Positions 1-5,497 of a stretch of DNA of 8,444 nucleotides are shown here, one piece after another. The DNA is from Bacteroidota bacterium (lineage in GTDB: Bacteria > Bacteroidota > Bacteroidia > Bacteroidales > VadinHA17). The notes under the pieces were generated by a model. The model was not told where the DNA came from, searched no databases, and saw nothing but the letters and a program-made list of their open reading frames with translations. Both the position numbers and the translations under genes were made by a program. The stretch's first letter is position 1. Every line of letters begins with the position of its first letter. The DNA lies in the NCBI GenBank assembly GCA_030628785.1, contig DAOVQI010000122.1:1-8444 (forward strand). Direction: 5' to 3'.

Positions 1-68
1 CAAAATACTAAGAATGAGAATAATCAGAAACATATTGGGGGTGTTTGTGTTTTGGTTTATTAGATTAA

Positions 69-665
69 TTATTTATCAACCGGCTGACCACTCATATTCA
101 TTTGTTGATAATCTTCAGGTACCTTAAAAAGGGATGGATCCTGAGGACCTTCCTTAATATTCCTGAGTTCCAATACCATATCTTCATCACTGTGGTTGAT
201 AATCTTAATTGCAAATTGAAGCTTTTCTGAGAACCATTGGGTCATTAAATCCTTACCTTCATATTGTATGAGATATTTGTCGCAAACATACCCATTGATA
301 GTTTCTTTCCCAATTTTTTTCACAGCTCCCATGGATTTAAAATAATCTAATGCCTGAAAAGGATTTTTCATTAACTGCCTTGGATCTTCAGATTTCATTT
401 CCATATACATCTTTTGCTCCGGCATCAATACTTTTGAAGTTCCTTCCTTTGTATCCACAAGAACAATACCTTTACGGCCTGCCTCTTCGAATTCCATACG
501 GTAAAACGGATTTTGTACATAAAATTTGGTTACTACCTCCTCAGGCCCGCTTTTCTGGATAAATTCTGCTGAAAATTGTCCATGTGAAGGAACGGAAAAG
601 CCTAAACAAAACAATAGAAAAACGATACTGAAAATAGCTTTTTTAGTAAATTTTATTGGCTTCAT
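69..665 (-). CDS. DUF4412/LolA-like exported protein
   Basis: This 198-residue protein is probably periplasmic. Residues 1-29 form a signal peptide: a basic start (KPIKFTKKA), a hydrophobic core (IFSIVFLLFCLGFSV) and a likely cleavage after SHG. Cys20 lies inside the hydrophobic core and is preceded by Phe, so it is not a convincing lipobox. The mature part reads as alternating beta-strands: YRMEFEEAGRKGIVLVDTK, then KVLMPEQKMYMEM, then GKETINGYVCDKYLI, TQWFSEKLQFAIKI and LELRNI, ending in PSLFKVPEDYQQM. This order matches DUF4412-type proteins, which share the half-open barrel fold of the LolA/LolB lipoprotein carriers. Family membership is pattern recognition; ligand and function are unknown. 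The ATG at 665 is chosen because the signal peptide begins there. No ribosome-binding site is visible, as is normal in Bacteroidota. The gene is isolated and diverges from the gene at 1102. Confidence 0.75.
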   Translation of the reverse strand: MKPIKFTKKAIFSIVFLLFCLGFSVPSHGQFSAEFIQKSGPEEVVTKFYVQNPFYRMEFEEAGRKGIVLVDTKEGTSKVLMPEQKMYMEMKSEDPRQLMKNPFQALDYFKSMGAVKKIGKETINGYVCDKYLIQYEGKDLMTQWFSEKLQFAIKIINHSDEDMVLELRNIKEGPQDPSLFKVPEDYQQMNMSGQPVDK

Positions 666-700
666 GACTGTTGTAGATTAAGTGGTATTAAATTATTCAT

Positions 701-729
701 TAAAGTTAACATGAGTTCAATATAAGCAA
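701..729 (-). promoter_or_regulatory. Candidate Bacteroidota-type promoter
   Basis: On the minus strand TTG (729-727) is followed after 18 bases by TAACTTTA (708-701), one base off the Bacteroidota -7 consensus TAnnTTTG. It would start transcription about 30 bases upstream of the ATG at 665. Such matches arise by chance in AT-rich DNA, so this is only a candidate. Confidence 0.33.
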
Positions 730-780
730 TAGACTTTTGTGTTTGAATATAAGCTGTTTACAAGAAAAGATATGCGAATT

Positions 781-902
781 CTTTGTGTCTTCATCCCGAA
801 ACCCGATAGTTATCGGGTTTCGGGATCGTGGCATTTATTTTTTTGCCACTAAGACACCCCGGTACAGTCATTCTTCCTTACGGGGCAGGCTAAGACTCAA
901 AG
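781..902. repeat. Composite nested palindromic repeat
   Basis: The 436-bp spacer 666-1101 has no convincing gene, and this element fills its middle. Its outer ends are an inverted repeat, CTTTGTGTCTT (781-791) against AAGACTCAAAG (892-902), matching at 10 of 11. Inside, from left to right, are a perfect palindrome with 16-bp arms (793-826), a small hairpin GTGGCA/TGCCAC around a T-rich loop (828-849), and a GC-rich stem-loop CCCCG-GTA/TACGGGG (857-885). The phrase CACTAAGACAC and its derivatives CTAAGACTC and CACTAAG recur in the right part, as in dispersed intergenic repeats of Bacteroidota. The element looks like older repeat sequence into which other palindromes have been inserted. The rest of the spacer (903-1101) is AT-rich with nothing else recognised apart from a candidate promoter near its end. 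Confidence 0.7.
793..826. repeat. Perfect 16-bp-arm palindrome, 2-base loop
   Basis: The left arm (793-808, ending CCCGATA) and right arm (811-826, starting TATCGGG) are perfectly complementary around the loop GT. The core CCCGATA-GT-TATCGGG resembles a palindrome that is dispersed in many Bacteroidota genomes. As RNA it would be a very stable hairpin. No T-run follows on the plus strand immediately after the stem, so a simple intrinsic terminator is not the obvious reading. Confidence 0.8.
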
Positions 903-1049
903 TTTCACTAAGTAAAAGTTAATGTTTTGTTTATCAATATTTAATATATCGAACTCACGTTAAAGTTAGCTAAATAATCACTGAATAGCAAGATATAACC
1001 ATTTCCTTTTTTCTTTGAATTGGGAATTCAAAATATCTGCATATTAAAA

Positions 1050-1079
1050 TTGACCTTTTCAGTGATAATGATTATTTTG
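1050..1079 (+). promoter_or_regulatory. Candidate Bacteroidota-type promoter
   Basis: TTG (1050-1052) is followed after 19 bases by TTATTTTG (1072-1079), one base off TAnnTTTG. Spacing fits the Bacteroidota sigma-ABfr pattern, and transcription would begin about 15 bases before the ATG at 1102. Candidate only. Confidence 0.35.
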
Positions 1080-1101
1080 TAGAATAATTTCATTTTGGAT
1101 T

Positions 1102-2019
1102 ATGTTCAGGTTTTTACACATACTGAGATTTATACTTCCTTTTATCCTTTCAATGTCTGTCAATGCTCAGACGTATATTACCATTTATCCTGATATTGAA
1201 AGTCAAACCATTAAAACAATTGAGATTACCAAAATTGAAATAAACGAAGTTTTTACAATTGTTGACATGTTTTATAACGCTCGCGGGAATGAGGGATGGA
1301 TTTGTGCCAGCAGGGATTTTTATATTCAACCCAGCAATTCAAATGAACGGAAATACCTGATCATGGCTAAAGATATTCCGATATGTCCCAAGAAGGTAAT
1401 CATAGATTCTTACAAGGATGAATATAAATTCCAGTTGTATTTCCCGGGCATTGATCCTTCGGTTCGGAAAATTGACATCGTGGAAAAACCGGAGACAGGA
1501 TTCAATTTTTTTGGTGTTTGGCTTAACCCTGAGCCAACAGAATCCCTGACAGATTCATGCAGGTTCAGGTCGAGAACTGAATTTGAGACATATTTTAATT
1601 CTAACTCGCTCAGTCTTAACCCAATAGAAGGCATCTGGAAAATGGTTTCGAAAAAATCACATTATGTTGACAACAACTTCCTGGAATATCTTGAAGATGA
1701 AGTTACCCGTGAAGTGGCCATTTTAAACAAGGGAGATCATTTTAAATGTTATGAAATGGATGGAAAATCGCTGGATGTAAAATTCTACATCATCTCCCAT
1801 GGAGGACGATATTTGTATAAGGAATATTTTAATCTGGTTCGTGAAGAAATCACCTCTTTTGTTCATGTGGAAAAAGAGGGATATTTTAAGCATACGTATG
1901 CGATTCCTGAAAAATGGGCCAAATACCAGCTTCAGGGGGAATTCTTCCCGGGAGATAAACTCCTGAATGAATTGAAGTGGGAGAAGATCTTTCCTTTATC
2001 TCAAAATGATTCTAAATAA
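1102..2019 (+). CDS. Secreted two-domain protein of unknown function
   Basis: This 305-residue protein is not assigned to a named family. Residues 1-22 are a signal peptide with a hydrophobic core (LHILRFILPFILSMSV) and probable cleavage after VNA, leaving Gln23 first. Residues about 23-142 look like an all-beta sandwich: TIKTIEITKIEINEVFTIV, GWICASRDFYI, KYLIMAKDIPICPKK, YKFQLYFPGI, VRKIDIVEKPETGFNFFGVW. Alternating strands ending in a LYFPGI...F(N)FFGV(W)L pattern recur in exported Bacteroidota proteins of unknown role. Residues about 173-297 form a second unit starting IEGIWKMVSKK, a phrase typical of lipocalin-like or calycin-like Bacteroidota domains, and end in an aromatic strand (LKWEKIFPL). 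No transmembrane segment follows the signal peptide, so the protein is likely periplasmic or exported. It contains four cysteines after the signal peptide (68, 95, 153, 216). The ATG at 1102 gives a complete signal peptide. No operon partner is visible: the next gene starts 506 bp downstream. Confidence 0.85.
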   Translation: MFRFLHILRFILPFILSMSVNAQTYITIYPDIESQTIKTIEITKIEINEVFTIVDMFYNARGNEGWICASRDFYIQPSNSNERKYLIMAKDIPICPKKVIIDSYKDEYKFQLYFPGIDPSVRKIDIVEKPETGFNFFGVWLNPEPTESLTDSCRFRSRTEFETYFNSNSLSLNPIEGIWKMVSKKSHYVDNNFLEYLEDEVTREVAILNKGDHFKCYEMDGKSLDVKFYIISHGGRYLYKEYFNLVREEITSFVHVEKEGYFKHTYAIPEKWAKYQLQGEFFPGDKLLNELKWEKIFPLSQNDSK

Positions 2020-2381
2020 CGACTTCTTTATCAAAAATTTATAATACATGTGGGATTTCTTCGTTTGTAACTAATTAGTGTGTTGAGAGGGAAATAAACA
2101 GAATGTTATAGGTTATATGTTAAAAGTTATGAGATAAATGTTATGAAAACTGAATGGTTACCTTCGTTTTATCTAAAAAAATGTATTTCAACATTATTGA
2201 ATGGTTAGTGATTCATTTTACAACTTTTCCAGTTCCAGCCATAAAGCCTGTCAGAAAACATCAAAAAAATCAGAAGAGATTAATAACTATTTCATTTCTT
2301 TTAAGTATTCTTTAATGGTAACCACCTTCATTTTTTCAATCAGATTAATTTTTAGTCTGATCTATTCATATGTTGGGTGTT
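2020..2381. other. AT-rich spacer without recognisable genes
   Basis: This stretch between the two plus-strand genes shows no convincing gene, RNA gene or strong terminator. An open frame from 2201 runs into the hairpin repeat cluster to its right, and its low-complexity translation has no recognisable domain. A weak stem CAGATTA/TAGTCTG with a T-rich loop occurs at about 2341-2359. The last 54 bases of the 506-bp spacer (2472-2525) hold only the candidate promoter for the next gene. Confidence 0.6.
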
Positions 2382-2471
2382 GGGCTAAAGCCCTGTTTTA
2401 TTGCCGATTAACTAACCCCAGCCTTAAGGCTGGGGTTAATCAAAATTTAGCTATAAAAGGACTTTAGTCCT
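2382..2471. repeat. Three-hairpin palindromic repeat cluster (REP-like)
   Basis: Three palindromes follow one another. GGGCT-AA-AGCCC is at 2382-2393. A perfect 26-bp palindrome with no loop lies at 2413-2438 (left arm TAACCCCAGCCTT, right arm its exact complement). AGGACT-TT-AGTCCT is at 2458-2471. The centres are related: CTAAAG, CTTAAG and CTTTAG. This is the layout of dispersed REP-type elements, and similar GGGCTAAAGCCC / GGACTTTAGTCC pairs recur in Bacteroidota intergenic DNA. It sits about 55 bases upstream of the start codon at 2526, so it is more likely a repeat insertion than a terminator for the gene ending at 2019. Confidence 0.75.
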
Positions 2472-2477
2472 AAATTT

Positions 2478-2508
2478 TTGAATTTATGAATATATCATGT
2501 TAGTCTTT
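2478..2508 (+). promoter_or_regulatory. Candidate Bacteroidota-type promoter
   Basis: TTG (2478-2480) is followed after 20 bases by TAGTCTTT (2501-2508), a partial match to TAnnTTTG. It lies between the hairpin cluster and the ATG at 2526 and would give a leader of roughly 12 bases. Weak candidate. Confidence 0.28.
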
Positions 2509-2525
2509 TCTTAAATCCTTTTCAA

Positions 2526-3800
2526 ATGAAAAAAATTATTTGTTTTATCCTTTTTATTTCCGTGATTCAAGTTTCTTTTGCACAAGAACCAACTGAAACC
2601 ATCGATACATTACGCCGTGATGCACTTAAAGTTTTTCTCGACTGTATGTTTTGTGACGAGGATTATGTAAAGAGAGAGATTCCATTTGTCAATTATGTGC
2701 GCGACCGCAAGGAAGCCCAGGTTCATCTGATGGTTACTTCTCAGCGGACCGGAAGTGGTGGCAGGGAATATACTTTTCATTTCCTGGGACAAAATGAATT
2801 TACAGGGATGTCTGATACATTAGTTTATGTCAGCTCAACAGACAATACATGGGATGAAACCAGGGAAGGCCAGGTTGATCTTATTAAATTGGGTTTGGTT
2901 AGATACGTTGTAAAAACACCTTTTGCGAAGCGGATCTCGGTTAATTTCGAACAAGCAAAAAGGGAAGAATTAGTAGAGGATAAATGGAATAGCTGGGTGT
3001 TCAGGAATCGATTGAGTGGATATTTCAGTGGTGAATCGTCATATAGTTCTCACTCTGTTTCAGGTTCAATATCTGTAAGTAAAGTAACTCCTGAATGGAA
3101 GATGGATTTTAATGTCCGTTATAATATTAATGGTGACAGGTTTGAGCTTGATGATGAAACCCTTATCAGTACAAGGCGCAGTAAATCATTTAGGTCAACA
3201 ATTGTTAAAAGTTTAGGGGAACACTGGTCTGTTGGTGGAAGATATGGTATTTTTTCTTCAACTTACAGCAATTACAAGTTAAGTTTAAATTTTTCTCCGG
3301 GTATTGAATATGATATTTTTCCCTACTCAGAATCTACACGAAAACAACTTCGTATTTTATATAGCGTTGGTTACAGGTTTAATAATTATGAGGATACAAC
3401 CATCTATGATAAGACAAAGGAGGGACTTTTAGGACATAATCTGGACATTGCCTTTGAAGTCACTCAAAAATGGGGTTCCGTGGAAGCTTTTCTTGGATGG
3501 AATAACTATTTTCACGATTGGTCAAAAAATAGTCTGTCTCTTAATACCTATTTAAATTTACGAATAGCAAAAGGCTTATCTTTTAATTTAGGAGGAGGTG
3601 CTTCAATGATTCATAATCAGCTTTCTCTTGTAAAAGGAGGGGCTTCTACTGAAGAAATTTTACTTCGCCGAAAGCAAATTAAAACTCAATATTATATATT
3701 CACACACTTCTCGATCACCTATACTTTTGGTTCCATATACAGTAACGTTGTCAACCCAAGATTTGGCGGTAGTGGGGGAGGAATGGTGTTTTATTATTAA
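2526..3800 (+). CDS. Outer-membrane beta-barrel-like protein, DCxxCD family
   Basis: This 424-residue protein has a signal peptide (residues 1-19, MKKIICFILFISVIQ core, cleavage after SFA). Residues about 35-140 form a conserved head with the motif LDCMFCDEDYVKREIPF (Cys40 and Cys43), then NYVRDRKEAQVHLMV, TGSGGREYTFHFLG and GMSDTLVYVSS. This head recurs in a Bacteroidota family that I recognise by pattern but cannot name. From about residue 155 the sequence becomes alternating amphipathic strands rich in Tyr, Phe, Ser and Asn (LSGYFSGESSYSSHSVSGSI, MDFNVRYNINGDRFEL, HWSVGGRYGIFSSTYSNY, LSFNLGGGASM, YIFTHFSITYTFGSIYSN). It ends in a Gly-rich stretch and FYY; a C-terminal aromatic strand is typical of Bam-inserted barrels. 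The likely location is the outer membrane, with the CxxC head in the periplasm. The function is unknown; metal or disulfide chemistry at CxxC is possible but unproven. The gene is single and converges on qmoC. Confidence 0.82.
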   Translation: MKKIICFILFISVIQVSFAQEPTETIDTLRRDALKVFLDCMFCDEDYVKREIPFVNYVRDRKEAQVHLMVTSQRTGSGGREYTFHFLGQNEFTGMSDTLVYVSSTDNTWDETREGQVDLIKLGLVRYVVKTPFAKRISVNFEQAKREELVEDKWNSWVFRNRLSGYFSGESSYSSHSVSGSISVSKVTPEWKMDFNVRYNINGDRFELDDETLISTRRSKSFRSTIVKSLGEHWSVGGRYGIFSSTYSNYKLSLNFSPGIEYDIFPYSESTRKQLRILYSVGYRFNNYEDTTIYDKTKEGLLGHNLDIAFEVTQKWGSVEAFLGWNNYFHDWSKNSLSLNTYLNLRIAKGLSFNLGGGASMIHNQLSLVKGGASTEEILLRRKQIKTQYYIFTHFSITYTFGSIYSNVVNPRFGGSGGGMVFYY

Positions 3801-3823
3801 TGGAGAATTCCATCCGTACGTAT

Positions 3824-3921
3824 CCGTCCGCCCGTTCCCAACGGTCCGACGGATAATGGATAAACACCATAGTTTTTAACAATATTTAACCGGTCGGACC
3901 GCATGAAGCGGGCGGACCGGG
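3824..3921. repeat. GC-rich inverted repeat between convergent genes
   Basis: The left arm (3824-3852) and right arm (3890-3921) are inverted copies: each has two conserved blocks, a TCGGACCG-type block and a CGGGCGGAC-type block, separated by 7 variable bases. The arms flank a 37-base AT-rich middle. They are much more GC-rich than their surroundings. The right arm can also fold alone through CCGGTC (3890-3895) and GACCGG (3915-3920). The location between the ends of genes at 3800 (plus) and 3970 (minus) would suit a bidirectional transcription barrier, but there is no flanking T-run of the classical kind. A palindromic mobile repeat is equally possible. Confidence 0.7.
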
Positions 3922-3969
3922 TTCTCTAAACATGACACGTTCGATTTTCGATACCGAAAAACGACTACT

Positions 3970-5067
3970 TTATTCATACCGCCCTGTAAGTTCAGCATAA
4001 ACCATAGCAATGGTACGGTAGATGAAATGAGCAAATTTAGTATATGGAGCATACATAATTACTATCCATACCAAAACAAGATGGATAAAATAAATATGGT
4101 ATGCCAGAGTCCAATTTTGAAACCGCGCCACTTCAACAAAAATACCTGAAATAGTAAGAAAGAAAAAAGAGATCAGGAAAAACCAGTCGGAATAGGTGCT
4201 TCTTAAGGATTGACTCCTGATATTCAGTCTCTTATATATCATTATGTTACATCCAATAAAAAGGAAAATAGCCGCAAGATTTCCAATAATCTTTATTGGA
4301 TGCCAGAAGGTTAAGGGATAATCAAAAAAAATGGTGGATAAAATAGCAAAAAAAGTAACCACCAGGAGCATAATGAATCCCCAAAAAACAAGCAGGTGAG
4401 CGGAATACCGGTAATAATGTGTTTCACATTTCCGGAATTTGTCATGAAACAGGATATCCTTTAAAGCAATCAGGAAACAATTGACGAGATTGTTTTTTTT
4501 ATCCTTACCGGGTTTGTTTTGCTTCATATCGGACCAAAATTTCTTAATACCGCGGATAACACCCAGGGTGATCAGAAGGACAAAAAACATGAATGATATA
4601 TTAAGCCAGGCATGTGGAAAAAATTTTGAATAATCTACATTACCTTCAGGGATTTGAAATGTGCCGGCAATCAACATGATTGCGGAAATAATAATAACCG
4701 GAAAGGCAATTACGAGGAGAATATATTTTGGATTCCCCAATATTTTGGTAAAAATCCCGGGTTGTGCATAATGGCTGTACATAAAATCCCGGATGGAAGA
4801 AAGGACATCACCCGGTTTTACTCCCCGGGGGCAGGTGGCAGTGCAATCGCCACACTGAAAACAAAGCCAGATATCCGGATCTCCCATAAGTTTATCTTTT
4901 AATCCCCAACTAGCCCAGATCATTTCTTTTCGCGGGAAGGGATCTGTTTCAGGAGAAAGATCGCATACTGCAGAGCAACTACCACATTGCATGCAGGTCG
5001 ACAACTCTGAGTCACAATCTTTCTTAATTGCTCGTATAAAGTCAATATCCGGGTTGATGAAAGTCAT
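3970..5067 (-). CDS. qmoC: QmoC: HdrC-HdrE fusion, membrane quinone subunit
   Basis: This is the membrane subunit of the Qmo complex, which exchanges electrons between the menaquinone pool and the QmoAB flavoproteins. The 365-residue protein (QmoC proteins are usually about 370-390) begins with an HdrC-like domain with two 4Fe-4S motifs: C25-x2-C28-x2-C31-x3-C35 (CMQCGSCSAVC) and C69-x2-C72-x2-C75-x3-C79 (CFQCGDCTATC). Between them lies the QmoC-type phrase FPRKEMIWASWGLKDKL, and KPGDVLSSIRD follows. The rest is HdrE-like, with about six hydrophobic helices near residues 115-137, 153-173, 223-248, 258-278, 293-313 and 322-342. Histidines at 152, 224, 256, 324, 329 and 347 lie in or near helices and are candidates for heme b ligands. 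A TTG two codons earlier (5073) could start the frame, but ATG at 5067 is preferred. The start lies 430 bp downstream of the qmoB stop, an unusually large gap for this operon. Confidence 0.93.
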   Translation of the reverse strand: MTFINPDIDFIRAIKKDCDSELSTCMQCGSCSAVCDLSPETDPFPRKEMIWASWGLKDKLMGDPDIWLCFQCGDCTATCPRGVKPGDVLSSIRDFMYSHYAQPGIFTKILGNPKYILLVIAFPVIIISAIMLIAGTFQIPEGNVDYSKFFPHAWLNISFMFFVLLITLGVIRGIKKFWSDMKQNKPGKDKKNNLVNCFLIALKDILFHDKFRKCETHYYRYSAHLLVFWGFIMLLVVTFFAILSTIFFDYPLTFWHPIKIIGNLAAIFLFIGCNIMIYKRLNIRSQSLRSTYSDWFFLISFFFLTISGIFVEVARFQNWTLAYHIYFIHLVLVWIVIMYAPYTKFAHFIYRTIAMVYAELTGRYE

Positions 5068-5080
5068 TATCAATTGTTAT

Positions 5081-5248
5081 ATGTTCGCTATGTTATTCGC
5101 TACCCACATGCAGGCGCACAATCCTGCTCATGAGGTTTTCGCTCTCAAGTTCGCTCAAACGTTCGTTCGTGTCATTCGCTCCGGCTGCGCCTTCGCGTCA
5201 TTCGTTGTCATATGTTCGCTTCGCTTGAATGACTACTGAATGACCACT
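5081..5248. repeat. Degenerate TTCGCT / GTCATTC-rich repeat region
   Basis: This block in the qmoB-qmoC spacer is richer in GC than its flanks. It contains seven TTCGCT hexamers (5084, 5096, 5138, 5150, 5175, 5215, 5220) plus related TTCGTT and TTCGCG words. GTCATTC also recurs (5171, 5197), and its complement GAATGAC appears at 5227 and 5238, where it merges into 11-base units of the neighbouring array. An open frame across it (4991-5239, plus strand) has repeat-derived, low-complexity translation and is not a gene. In the direction of qmo transcription it is the last sequence before the qmoC start codon, and no ribosome-binding site is apparent. Confidence 0.5.
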
Positions 5249-5261
5249 GAATTTTGTAATC

Positions 5262-5368
5262 TACTCGTCTGACCACTAATTGCATTAACTTTTTACATAA
5301 ACCATAACATAATTGCACTATTTCAAATCTAAACTTATTGCCCAGCAGCAGTAGTGGTCTGACGAGTA
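5262..5368. repeat. 107-bp element with 17-bp inverted termini
   Basis: The left terminus (5262-5278, TACTCGTCTGACCACTA) and right terminus (5352-5368) are inverted copies matching at 16 of 17 positions. The interior is AT-rich and non-coding. Units of the 11-base repeat occur on both sides (5227-5259 and 5376-5496), so the element seems to interrupt the array. That is the appearance of a small MITE-like insertion. No clear target-site duplication can be read. The GACCACT part of the termini also resembles the array unit, so the termini could instead be array-derived. On the minus strand the interior carries a perfect TAnnTTTG box. Confidence 0.6.
5324..5331 (-). promoter_or_regulatory. TAnnTTTG box, possible internal qmoC promoter
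   Basis: TAGATTTG on the minus strand (5331-5324) matches the Bacteroidota -7 consensus TAnnTTTG at every fixed position, and the overlapping TAAGTTTA is one base off. No clear TTG sits at the expected upstream distance. If used, the transcript would carry a leader of about 250 bases, across the TTCGCT-rich region, before qmoC. This is suggestive only. Confidence 0.25.
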
Positions 5369-5375
5369 TCATACT

Positions 5376-5496
5376 GAATTACCATTGAATTACCACCTAA
5401 TTATTACTGAATTACTACTGAATTACTACCTAATTACTACTGAATTACTATTGAATTACCACTGAATTACCACCTAATGACTATCGTATGACCATA
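5376..5496. repeat. 11-bp tandem repeat array, 11 units
   Basis: Eleven consecutive 11-base units run from 5376 to 5496. The first nine follow the pattern (G/T)AATTAC(T/C)AC(T/C), with single-base changes; the last two (TAATGACTATC, GTATGACCATA) are more diverged. The array ends one base before the qmoB stop codon complement at 5498. Two more related units, GAATGACTACT and GAATGACCACT, lie at 5227-5248 beyond the inverted-terminus element. The unit is close to one helical turn. There are no unique spacers, so this is not CRISPR. In the qmo transcript the array lies directly after qmoB. Confidence 0.85.
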
Positions 5497-5497
5497 T

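Noticed and set aside
793..826. Intrinsic terminator
   Set aside because: The stem is perfect but not followed by a T-run immediately on either strand, and no gene ends nearby; both flanking genes start toward it rather than end at it.
737..922. 61-codon open frame on the plus strand
   Set aside because: It runs entirely through the nested palindromic repeat and has no recognisable protein features.
2201..2467. 88-codon open frame with a hydrophobic stretch
   Set aside because: Its C-terminal third is the hairpin cluster and the rest is low-complexity AT-rich translation; I see no family resemblance.
5071..5073. TTG at 5073 as the qmoC start
   Set aside because: ATG at 5067 lies two codons downstream, is a far more usual start, and keeps all conserved sequence. 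The TTG cannot be fully excluded.
4654..5239. Two plus-strand open frames antisense to qmoC and in its leader
   Set aside because: They are shadows of qmoC and of the TTCGCT-rich region, with no domain-like pattern.
5376..5496. CRISPR array
   Set aside because: Units are 11 bases, directly adjacent, with no unique spacers, and no cas genes are visible.
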